Positions 1-4,895 of a stretch of 5,840 nt of DNA are shown here, piece by piece. Both the position numbers and the translations under genes were made by a program. Source of the DNA: Holophagales bacterium (GTDB taxonomy: Bacteria; Acidobacteriota; Holophagae; Holophagales; Holophagaceae); the NCBI GenBank assembly GCA_031283145.1, contig JAITCJ010000087.1, positions 1 to 5,840 on the forward strand. Direction: 5' to 3'. Numbering within the stretch: position 1 is the stretch's first letter; every line of letters begins with the position of its first letter. Below the pieces are notes generated by a model. That model worked only from the letters and a program-made list of their open reading frames with translations, searched no databases and was not told the DNA's origin.

Positions 1-20
1 CGCTTTTGCGCAACAGCAAT

Positions 21-40
21 GTGGTTTGGTCTCAAACCAC
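21..40. repeat. Perfect 8-bp hairpin
   Basis: Positions 21-28 (GTGGTTTG) are the exact reverse complement of 33-40 (CAAACCAC), with a 4-nt loop GTCT. No T-tract follows on either strand, so it is not a convincing intrinsic terminator. It lies 24 bp from a stronger hairpin at 65-90, and the two may belong to the end of an upstream gene or mobile element that begins outside the window. The pairing is seen directly; the role is unknown. Confidence 0.5.
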
Positions 41-64
41 AAAGGATCAGAGATGAACTGCTAT

Positions 65-90
65 GCCGTGATTTACTTGTAAATCACGGC
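65..90. repeat. Perfect 12-bp inverted repeat (hairpin)
   Basis: GCCGTGATTTAC at 65-76 is followed by TT and then its exact reverse complement at 79-90, a 12-bp perfect stem (11 bp if the loop is taken as four bases). There is no U-tract on either side. A weaker stem, GGTGG at 106-110 with CCACC at 118-122, follows. The preceding 11-mer TGAACTGCTAT (54-64) recurs at 4588-4598 beside the inverted-repeat element there, which suggests these hairpins are mobile-element debris rather than a terminator. That link is inference. Confidence 0.65.
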
Positions 91-230
91 TGCTTATTGT
101 GTGTAGGTGGACTTTGCCCACCGTTGCAAGCAATAAAAGCGAAAATTGCTATATTGTAGTCCATAGCCACAATACCTATCCAGCTTTCAATGTCTTTGGC
201 CTTAATCGTATTCAGAGCCTTAGCGATGGA
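84..230 (-). pseudogene. Relic of an IS630-type transposase C-terminus (tentative)
   Basis: Reading the minus strand from 230 down to a TGA at 84-86 gives 48 residues beginning SIAKALNTIKAKDIESWI. This resembles the end of IS630-family transposases, which typically finish with an A-L-x-T-I ... D-x-x-x-W pattern. An in-frame TAA (231-233) lies immediately upstream and no DDE catalytic motif is present, so at most a terminal scrap survives. The residues after the tryptophan do not match the usual HCGY-like ending well. Surrounding repeats (130-164/248-282 direct; 152-169/221-238 inverted) agree with an old insertion boundary. The family assignment is pattern recognition without a database search, and a chance open frame is the main alternative. 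Confidence 0.33.
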
Positions 231-238
231 TTACAATA
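152..238. repeat. Imperfect 18-bp inverted repeat
   Basis: The reverse complement of 152-169 matches 221-238 at 15 of 18 bases; the core is ATGGA(C/T)TACAATA. The arms are separated by about 50 bp containing most of the transposase-like relic. This could be a terminal inverted repeat of a decayed small element or a weak long-range hairpin. Confidence 0.4.
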
Positions 239-245
239 ACCTGAA

Positions 246-273
246 TTGCTATAAAAACTAAAAATGCTATAAA
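246..273 (+). promoter_or_regulatory. Candidate sigma-70-like promoter for tolB
   Basis: TTGCTA (246-251) and TATAAA (268-273) are separated by 16 bp and lie 47 bp before the tolB start, in an AT-rich stretch. The -35 box is only a partial match to TTGACA. The two TGCTATAAA copies (247-255 and 265-273) that form this layout are part of the insertion-sequence-like direct repeats, so tolB may be driven by a promoter inside mobile-element debris. No operator or other regulatory site was recognised. Confidence 0.3.
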
Positions 274-319
274 GTAATTCATCACCATTGCGGTATCATT
301 ATTGCAACAGGAGATTTGA

Positions 320-1603
320 ATGTTGAACCGATGTCTTGTACTTATCGCGGCGAACGCCTTGAACCTCTTGGCGCAGGAGCCGCCGCGTACGGAAATTGAG
401 CTGTCGGCCACAGCTAGGAAGATTGCCATTGCCGCGCCTCCGGCTCAGGTGGTTGACCTGATCAACGATCAGGTTCAGCGCGAATACGCTGAAACATTAC
501 GGCGCGACCTGGAAGGTATTGGAGCCGTTACTGTATTGCGTAACGATCTGCCATCTTCAACAAGCTCGGATTCCTTTTCTCTTTGGCTGGAAGCCGGCTG
601 TGATTGGCTGCTAACCTCTAAAGTTTCTCAGACAAGCAGAGACAGCGTCGCCGTAGAAGCTGTTGTGTACGATGTCAAATCCGGCAAACGCGTTACTTCC
701 ATAACCCAAAATGGCAATACTTCAAGTTATCGGCGTCTGGCGCACATGGTCGCCGACGCCTTTGAGGAGTTTCTGACTGGTACTCCCGGCGTGGCAAACA
801 GCCGTATCATTTACTGTAGAGAAGACGCTCCGGGCGTAAAGGAAATTTATCAGGCCGATAAGGATGGAACCAATATTATAAAGCTGACCAATCATAAAAC
901 GCTCACCATGTCTCCTACTGTAACAAGAGATGGGCGCTTGGCATATTTAAGCTATCGTCCCATGCCGGCCATCTGGGGGCAAAAGGTTCCTGGCGGACCG
1001 CATGTGAGGCTGTACCCATTGAGCGACAATGTTGGATTTAATGTCTATACACCTGTCTGGAGTCCTGATGGCAGCCGTATCGCCTTTGTTCGGACAGATG
1101 GCAAAGGCAACGCGGACATAATGCTTCTCGAGGTGGCTACAGACAGGACAAAGCGGCTCACCAGTATGGAAGGGCTAAATTCAGAAATATGCTGGAATCC
1201 CGCCGGAAACAGGATAGCTTTTATTTCTGACCGAAGCGGCAGTCCTCAGATTTATTTGATGGATGACGATGGCACTAACGTGCGCAGTTTAAGCATAGGC
1301 GGATCGTACAATTCCAGCCCCGCCTGGAGTCCGGACGGAAGCATGATTGCGTTTGTAAGCCGGTTTGAGGATAATTTCGACCTTTTTGTATACAAATTAA
1401 GTGATCAGACCCCGTACCAGATAAATACCGGATTTACTAACTCTGAAAGTCCCGCCTGGTCTCCGGATAGCCGACAGATAATATTTTCCAGCACACGCGA
1501 AGGCAGGAACCGTCTCTACATCACCGACCTTTCCGGGAACCGCGTTGAGCGCGCTCTGGAGCAAACGGGCTGTCAGCAGCCGGTTTGGGTCAGGTCCCGT
1601 TGA
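320..1603 (+). CDS. tolB: TolB, periplasmic beta-propeller of the Tol-Pal system
   Basis: A 427-residue protein close to the usual TolB length of about 430. The first ~19 residues (one Arg, then a hydrophobic stretch ending LLAQ) look like a short signal peptide. Residues ~30-155 form the TolB N-terminal domain. The C-terminal part is a beta-propeller with evenly spaced W-S-P-D-G-type blade motifs at W247, W292 (WNPAG), W336 and W380, 44-45 residues apart, plus a diverged blade near residue 198. TolB binds Pal and TolA and helps keep the outer membrane attached during constriction. The start is well supported: AGGAG at 309-313, 6 nt before the ATG. pal follows 76 bp later on the same strand. 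No frameshift or missing section is visible. tolQ, tolR and tolA are not in the window; instead mobile-element debris lies just upstream. Confidence 0.93.
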   Translation: MLNRCLVLIAANALNLLAQEPPRTEIELSATARKIAIAAPPAQVVDLINDQVQREYAETLRRDLEGIGAVTVLRNDLPSSTSSDSFSLWLEAGCDWLLTSKVSQTSRDSVAVEAVVYDVKSGKRVTSITQNGNTSSYRRLAHMVADAFEEFLTGTPGVANSRIIYCREDAPGVKEIYQADKDGTNIIKLTNHKTLTMSPTVTRDGRLAYLSYRPMPAIWGQKVPGGPHVRLYPLSDNVGFNVYTPVWSPDGSRIAFVRTDGKGNADIMLLEVATDRTKRLTSMEGLNSEICWNPAGNRIAFISDRSGSPQIYLMDDDGTNVRSLSIGGSYNSSPAWSPDGSMIAFVSRFEDNFDLFVYKLSDQTPYQINTGFTNSESPAWSPDSRQIIFSSTREGRNRLYITDLSGNRVERALEQTGCQQPVWVRSR

Positions 1604-1679
1604 GTTTAAAAACATGCTTTTTTTTAACCAATTTTCAGCTATTAAGCTGTTACTATAGACTTTTGGAGGTCTAAAAACC

Positions 1680-2273
1680 ATGTCTAACGTCAAACTCTTG
1701 ACTACTTTGGCGGTTTTACTATCCCTAGGGATTACTACCGCCTGCAAACCACCACTGCCGCCTGAAGAGCAGCCAGCCGCCGTAGAAGCCAGACAAAAGG
1801 CTGAAGAAGACGCCGCCAAAAGGCAAGCTGAAGAAGACGCCAGAAGGCGAGACGAAGAAGAAAGAAGAAGGCGAGCCGAAGAAGAAAGAAGAGAAGCTGC
1901 CCGAAGAGCTGAAGAGGAAACGGCTATGCAAAACGCGGCCGCAATCGCGCTGATGGATATCAACTTTGATTACAATAGATCTGATATTCGCAGAACAGAC
2001 AGGGATAAATTTCAAGCTATCGCTGCTTTCATGAAAGCTTATCCCAAAGCGTTGCTCCGCATCGACGGCCACTGCGATGAACGCGGGACCTCTGAGTACA
2101 ATATGACGCTGGGTGAAAAAAGAGCTGTCGCCGCCAAGTCTTATTTGGTTGGCCTTGGCGTCAATGAAGATCGTCTTAAACCAATCAGTTTTGGCAAAGA
2201 GATTCCGAAATTCACCGGTCATGACGAAAAAAGCTGGCTTTACAATCGTCGCTGTGAATTCAAGTTACAGTGA
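1680..2273 (+). CDS. pal: Pal, peptidoglycan-associated lipoprotein
   Basis: A 197-residue outer-membrane lipoprotein. Residues 1-21 are a type II signal peptide ending T-T-A before the lipidated Cys22. A short Pro-rich stretch (24-32) is followed by a strongly charged Glu/Arg/Ala helix (~35-82) and then an OmpA-like domain (~88-197). That domain contains the peptidoglycan-binding motif GHCDERGTSEYN (130-141, with Asp133), then LGEKRA with Arg148, and ends with an NRR-C-E-F strand. Pal holds the outer membrane to the cell wall and is bound by TolB. GGAGG at 1665-1669 supports the ATG. The charged helix is longer than in Escherichia coli Pal and recalls the TolA stalk in composition. It is encoded by purine-rich repeats, which explains the long open frames on the opposite strand. 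Confidence 0.95.
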   Translation: MSNVKLLTTLAVLLSLGITTACKPPLPPEEQPAAVEARQKAEEDAAKRQAEEDARRRDEEERRRRAEEERREAARRAEEETAMQNAAAIALMDINFDYNRSDIRRTDRDKFQAIAAFMKAYPKALLRIDGHCDERGTSEYNMTLGEKRAVAAKSYLVGLGVNEDRLKPISFGKEIPKFTGHDEKSWLYNRRCEFKLQ

Positions 2274-2290
2274 TAGTTTGCCGATGTTTT

Positions 2291-2317
2291 AATGGAGGGG
2301 TTTTATACCCCTCCGTT
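2291..2317 (+). terminator. Strong hairpin after pal, possible terminator or processing site
   Basis: GGAGGGGT (2294-2301) pairs exactly with ACCCCTCC (2307-2314) around a TTTAT loop. The stem can extend by one T-G and two A-T pairs to 11 bp. It lies 17 bp after the pal stop codon. No run of U follows, so it is not a classical intrinsic terminator. It could instead stabilise the 3' end of the tolB-pal message or reduce read-through into cpoB. Confidence 0.45.
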
Positions 2318-2362
2318 GAAGTAATTGTAAAATCTCGTTTTCGTTGCGCCCGTAATGATGCC

Positions 2363-2403
2363 GTCCGCTCCAGTGTCGCGTTCGGTATTATTCAGGCGTA
2401 GCC
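2363..2403. repeat. 41-bp direct repeat before cpoB, copy 1
   Basis: Begins GTCCGCTCCAGTGTCGCGT and ends ATTCAGGCGTAGCC. It matches copy 2 (2479-2519) at 38 of 41 bases. Weaker similarity extends on both sides: a TGCGCCC block about 15 bp upstream and a TTGAA-containing block downstream, so the duplicated unit is probably 75-115 bp. The three core differences are 3-4 bases apart and do not look like synonymous changes in a protein frame. This is in the 320-bp gap between pal and cpoB, which has no credible gene. Confidence 0.85.
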
Positions 2404-2478
2404 GTTAGTTTCTTTGAAATTGCAAGACTTAAGAGGTAATCGCAAAAAAACGTTTTTGTCTGCGCCCTCTGTTTTGTC

Positions 2479-2519
2479 GTCCGCTCCAGTGTCGCGTCCG
2501 GCATGATTCAGGCGTAGCC
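2479..2519. repeat. 41-bp direct repeat before cpoB, copy 2
   Basis: Second copy of the element at 2363-2403, offset by exactly 116 bp. Just upstream, CAAAAA and TTTTTG around CGTTTT form a small A/T-rich hairpin (about 2443-2458); just downstream is the hairpin at 2536-2559 and then cpoB. Possible readings are a duplicated cis-regulatory leader, tandem small RNA genes or a dispersed repeat family. Neither a known riboswitch nor a CRISPR repeat was recognised. Confidence 0.85.
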
Positions 2520-2535
2520 TATCAATTCCGTTGAA

Positions 2536-2559
2536 GTCGCAGAACCTGAGTTTTGCGAC
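2536..2559 (+). promoter_or_regulatory. Leader hairpin 34 nt upstream of cpoB
   Basis: GTCGCAGAAC (2536-2545) pairs with GTTTTGCGAC (2550-2559) around a CTGA tetraloop: ten pairs including one G-U. It is followed by GGTTCC and then only 34 nt to the cpoB start, which lacks an obvious ribosome-binding site. The stem could affect translation or transcript processing of cpoB. Structure is seen; function is inferred. Confidence 0.45.
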
Positions 2560-2593
2560 CGGTTCCATTGATTTTTGAATTGGGCTTTGGTTC

Positions 2594-3358
2594 ATGCAGA
2601 GATGTACGCGAAATAAATTCTTATCTGGTTTTGCCGCAGCAAGCCTCACACTTGTTTTGGGGTGTAATCCGCAGGAACAATTTAAGCGTCCGGAAAATGA
2701 GGTCAATGATTTAAAAGTAGAGATTTACCGGCAGCGCCAGGAAATCCAAGACTTGGCAAAAAAATCAGAGGAATACAGAAAAGCTGCGGCTGACGAAAGG
2801 ACTAAAGAAAATCAATTCCGTGCGGATACGCAGGAGTCGTTGCGTCAAATAAAAGACAGTACGCAGGCAATGAGCAACCGCATAAATTCCGCCGCGACAC
2901 AGAGGCCAACCACTCCGGCGCGTACGCAGACAAGACCGGATCCCAATTACAGTACGGCTCCGGCAGCGGAATTACAGCCGGACGAACAACTGTTTGCTAT
3001 GGCTGAAAAGGATTTTAACGCCGGTAATTATTCAAACGCGGTGGACGCCGTTGACAATCTATTAAAATATTTTCCGGACAGCGACAATATTATGGAAGCT
3101 CTTTATCTGAAGGGCAGAGCCTTGATGGCGCTAAAGTCGTACGTAAAGGCTCAGGAATCTTTTCAAAAACTCTGCACAAGTTTCCCATCTTCAGACAAAT
3201 ACAGAGCCGCGAAGCTGAATATTGGCAAATGTCAGGAGGCTCAGGGCAACGTGCTTGCCGCTATCAATACTTTTGAGGATATTGTCCGTCTCTACTCGAC
3301 ATCGCCGGAGGGACGGTCGGCTAAAGACATCCTTCAGGATTTGAAAAACAACAGATAA
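2594..3358 (+). CDS. cpoB: CpoB/YbgF-like TPR lipoprotein of the Tol-Pal cluster
   Basis: A 254-residue exported protein. Residues 1-23 are a signal peptide ending V-L-G before Cys24, which makes it a predicted lipoprotein. Residues ~34-100 are Glu/Lys/Gln-rich and likely a coiled coil, as in the YbgF trimerisation region. A Pro/Thr-rich linker (~104-128) leads to a TPR domain (~130-250) with repeats starting near the A-E-K-D-F-N-A-G-N-Y-S-N-A motif. CpoB proteins coordinate Tol-Pal action with peptidoglycan synthesis at division. Position after pal on the same strand fits the usual tolB-pal-ybgF order. The E. coli protein is soluble, so the lipobox is a lineage difference. No clear Shine-Dalgarno precedes the ATG; it is chosen because it gives a complete signal peptide. 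The 320-bp gap from pal suggests separate or additional regulation. Confidence 0.87.
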   Translation: MQRCTRNKFLSGFAAASLTLVLGCNPQEQFKRPENEVNDLKVEIYRQRQEIQDLAKKSEEYRKAAADERTKENQFRADTQESLRQIKDSTQAMSNRINSAATQRPTTPARTQTRPDPNYSTAPAAELQPDEQLFAMAEKDFNAGNYSNAVDAVDNLLKYFPDSDNIMEALYLKGRALMALKSYVKAQESFQKLCTSFPSSDKYRAAKLNIGKCQEAQGNVLAAINTFEDIVRLYSTSPEGRSAKDILQDLKNNR

Positions 3359-3402
3359 AACCAGCGTCAACTTGTATTTTTGTAATTTGTTTTGGGGGCA
3401 GC

Positions 3403-3783
3403 ATGATTTTGAAACGAGTTTTGGGAATAGCCATTTGTCTGACCGGCTCTTTCGCGTTTGCTCAAAACGCTGATGCCGACGCAGATCCGGTACTGAGGGC
3501 AAAAGCTCAACGCGCTTTCAACAATAACCAGGACTTGCCGCCTATCCCAAGAGGTTTGACAGAGCCTCCCCCATTGCCCCCGCCGGAGTTGCACACGCAC
3601 GACATAAAGGCGAAGCGGAGGAGCTATGCCATTGCCAACTCCAAATCCAAAAAAACCGCCTCTGTGAAAAAAAACAACGCCGGAACTACAAAGACCAGCG
3701 TCAAGAAAACACCGGCCGCGACTAATAAAGCGGCGGCCAAGCCCTCCGGCGCTCCGGCAGCCGTGAAGAAGGCAAGGAAGTAA
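3403..3783 (+). CDS. Small exported Pro/Lys/Ala-rich protein, function unknown
   Basis: A 126-residue protein I do not recognise. Residues 1-20 form a clear signal peptide (M-I-L-K-R, hydrophobic core, A-F-A before Gln21). The mature part starts with an acidic A-D-A-D-A-D stretch, has a proline-rich segment (~45-62, including EPPPLPPPEL), and ends in a low-complexity basic tail (~67-126) rich in Lys, Ala, Thr and Ser with K-K pairs, like histone H1-type tails. GGGGG at 3394-3398 is a usable ribosome-binding site. It starts 44 bp after cpoB on the same strand, probably in the same transcript. A tail of this kind could bind peptidoglycan, lipopolysaccharide or another anionic envelope polymer; that is inference. 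The signal peptide argues against a nucleoid role. Confidence 0.75.
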   Translation: MILKRVLGIAICLTGSFAFAQNADADADPVLRAKAQRAFNNNQDLPPIPRGLTEPPPLPPPELHTHDIKAKRRSYAIANSKSKKTASVKKNNAGTTKTSVKKTPAATNKAAAKPSGAPAAVKKARK

Positions 3784-3818
3784 CTATTGCTTTGACTTTG
3801 TCCGACGCAGGAGCTTGG

Positions 3819-4178
3819 ATGGATCGCCCACAGACTTTGCACGTTGAAAAACCATGGGGGTCCTTTGATCAATACGCTTTAAACACGCCCTGCACGGTAA
3901 AAATCATCACTTGCGAACCAGGTGAAAGTCTGAGCCTCCAGAAACACGCGCACCGCGACGAGATTTGGGTTGCGCTGGATGACGGCGTTGTCGTTGACCT
4001 GGACGATAAAACCATATATCCATTGAAAGGTCAGGAAATATGGCTTCAGCGCGGGAGCGTCCACAGGCTTCGTTGTGAAGTTTCAACCGGTCAGCCAGTT
4101 CGCGTTTTAGAGATCAGCCTGGGTGACTTTGACGAAAATGACATTGAGCGCTTAGAGGACAGCTACGGCCGCGTTTAG
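3819..4178 (+). CDS. Cupin protein, type II phosphomannose isomerase C-terminal domain family
   Basis: A 119-residue stand-alone cupin resembling the C-terminal domain of bifunctional mannose-1-phosphate guanylyltransferase/phosphomannose isomerases. Family signatures are E-K-P-W-G-S (10-15), L-S-L-Q-K-H-A-H-R-D-E (38-48) with likely metal ligands His43, His45 and Glu48, G-S-V-H-R-L (79-84) with His82, and the closing D-I-E-R-L-E-D-S-Y-G-R. No nucleotidyltransferase domain is attached. It could interconvert mannose-6-phosphate and fructose-6-phosphate or act as a sugar-binding cupin; the sequence alone cannot decide. The ATG at 3819 is preferred because AGGAG (3809-3813) lies 5 nt upstream; an upstream TTG at 3792 is open in frame but lacks that support. 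It begins 35 bp after the small exported protein gene and may be co-transcribed with it. Confidence 0.85.
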   Translation: MDRPQTLHVEKPWGSFDQYALNTPCTVKIITCEPGESLSLQKHAHRDEIWVALDDGVVVDLDDKTIYPLKGQEIWLQRGSVHRLRCEVSTGQPVRVLEISLGDFDENDIERLEDSYGRV

Positions 4179-4391
4179 AGCGATTGCGCCGCGGTCGGAT
4201 CCAAAGCATAGATTTTTTTTTCTTGAATCATAGCGAATTGATCTTGAAAAAAAGTTAAACTGGTATAGATTTATGTCTGAGGCGTCCGCAAGGACTCCTG
4301 CCATTTTGTGTCAAATCACTCGTTACAGCCTTGAAGAAATCAAGGTCCCGCTTTTATTCCCAACCATTTTACCCCGCCAAAATAACCCTCA

Positions 4392-4420
4392 TGAAACGTC
4401 CCCGCCTCCGGGGCGTTTCA
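4392..4420. terminator. GC-rich hairpin, possible terminator
   Basis: TGAAACG (4392-4398) pairs with CGTTTCA (4414-4420), and CCCCG (4400-4404) with CGGGG (4409-4413), around a CCTC loop with one bulged T at 4399: 12 pairs. No U-tract follows on the plus strand; on the minus strand the flank is only mildly T-rich. It is 12 bp from the longer hairpin at 4433-4480, so the two may act as a double terminator between cupin and PIN genes or be structural parts of the inverted-repeat element. Confidence 0.5.
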
Positions 4421-4432
4421 CTGTACGGAAAG

Positions 4433-4480
4433 TCAATAAGCCTGAAAAACAGGCTGCGCTCTGTTTTTCAGGCTTATTGA
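4433..4480. terminator. Hairpin with a 20-bp perfect stem
   Basis: The arms 4433-4452 and 4461-4480 are exact reverse complements around an 8-nt loop GCTGCGCT. The left arm holds A5 and the right arm T5. An alternative small hairpin, AGCCTG-AAAAA-CAGGCT (4439-4455), overlaps the left arm and loop, so the RNA could switch between folds. No U-tract follows the stem. A bidirectional terminator or a structural element of the surrounding repeat are both possible. Confidence 0.6.
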
Positions 4481-4560
4481 GAGCGCTTTCCCAGAAGCTG
4501 CTTCACAGGAAACCTTTTGCCTGGTTCGAGTCTCGTTTCTGTTGCACTTCAAGTTGAATG

Positions 4561-4606
4561 GCTATACCAGTTGTGACAACCCAAACTTGAACTGCTATAG
4601 CCAGTC
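4561..4606 (+). repeat. Short direct repeat at the right end of the inverted-repeat element
   Basis: GCTATACCAGTT (4561-4572) and GCTATAGCCAGTC (4594-4606) are near-identical apart from one G. They are 33 bp apart in the same orientation, and both are inverted relative to 4251-4268. ACTGCTATAGCCAGT (4592-4606) is itself almost palindromic. This could be a repeated transposase-binding site or two nested element ends. Confidence 0.5.
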
Positions 4607-4895
4607 AACTTTAAAATCATCTGTTTATCTAAGTGGGAGGCACTTCGTTTCAAGCCCACGTTTTCGTTACGCGCTCCGCCAACAGGAATGGAGGCAAATC
4701 ACCATTGACACTGGCGCCGCGAGGTAGCACAGTGGCTTACGGCGATTGACCGCGTTAAAAGCGGAACGACAGCGCAGACGAAAGCCACAGGGCGACGTAC
4801 CGTTTTCAAGTTGTTTCACTATACAAGGCAGGACTCAAAATGGGCTAACAAGCAGTCAGAAATATTTTTTGTTAGAATTGAATCGGAGCTTTGTA

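Larger units (their letters stand above)
130..282. repeat. Pair of diverged 35-bp direct repeats upstream of tolB
   Basis: Positions 130-164 and 248-282 match at 27 of 35 bases without gaps, 118 bp apart. Both contain a TGCTATA core and end in CAT. On the minus strand both read as ATG-(A/G)A-(T/C)TAC followed by TATAGCA, giving peptides MDYNIAIFAFIA and MNYFIAFLVFIA. They bracket most of the transposase-like relic. The likeliest source is duplicated or nested insertion-sequence ends; a maintained regulatory duplication is less likely. The match was counted by eye. Confidence 0.45.
4251..4612. mobile_element. Candidate 362-bp non-autonomous inverted-repeat element (MITE-like)
   Basis: The left end AAAGTTAAACTGGTATAG (4251-4268) matches the reverse complement of 4595-4612, allowing two small indels, with blocks AAAGTT, ACTGG and TATAG shared. 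A second inner copy, CTATACCAGTT (4562-4572), is an exact 11-bp reverse complement of 4258-4268. No transposase is encoded between them. The interior carries hairpins at 4329-4345, 4392-4420 and 4433-4480. Short size, terminal inverted repeats and lack of coding capacity fit a MITE or a deletion derivative of an insertion sequence, possibly mobilised by an IS630-type transposase like the relic near the window start. No target duplication could be defined. Confidence 0.45.
4179..4895. other. 717-bp gene-free region of mobile-element debris
   Basis: No reading frame here has a recognisable domain together with a believable start. It holds a T9 run at 4213-4221 without a clear stem before it, the inverted-repeat element at 4251-4612 with its hairpins, a small hairpin AAGTG-GGAGG-CACTT at 4631-4645, and a minus-strand stretch (about 4613-4820) that may be a decayed TnpB-element end. 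GGAG (4885-4888) at its right edge is the ribosome-binding site of the PIN gene. Confidence 0.6.

Noticed and set aside
1618..1625. T8 run after tolB as a terminator
   Set aside because: Only an A/T-only weak pairing precedes it, and pal follows at 76 bp with good spacing for co-transcription.
1397..1963. 188-residue open frame on the minus strand
   Set aside because: It runs antisense to tolB and pal; its Ser/Ala-rich low-complexity part is the complement of the pal charged-helix codons, and no domain is recognisable.
1725..2222. 165-residue open frame on the minus strand inside pal
   Set aside because: It is a shadow of pal; the Ser/Phe-rich section is complementary to the Glu/Arg repeat codons.
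2363..2519. CRISPR array
   Set aside because: Only two copies with extended similarity beyond the core, no regular short spacers and no cas genes.
2392..2706. 104-residue minus-strand open frame spanning the 41-bp repeat
   Set aside because: It overlaps the cpoB start antisense, and the two repeat copies fall in different frames relative to it, so it is not maintained as protein.
3792..3818. TTG start for the cupin gene
   Set aside because: The ATG at 3819 has AGGAG at 5 nt, and the extra nine residues add nothing to the domain.
4213..4221. T9 run as an intrinsic terminator after the cupin gene
   Set aside because: No convincing stem lies directly before it.
4273..4557. 94-residue plus-strand open frame in the gene-free region
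   Set aside because: It runs straight through two strong hairpins, has no recognisable domain and lies inside the inverted-repeat element.
4542..4727. 61-residue plus-strand open frame
   Set aside because: No ribosome-binding site or domain, and it crosses the element boundary at 4612.
4690..4800. tRNA or other housekeeping RNA gene
   Set aside because: No cloverleaf, RNase P, tmRNA or SRP core motif could be fitted.
4746..4895. In-frame upstream extension of the PIN gene from a TTG
   Set aside because: The PIN fold begins just after the ATG at 4896, which has GGAG 7 nt upstream; the extension adds a non-conserved basic stretch.
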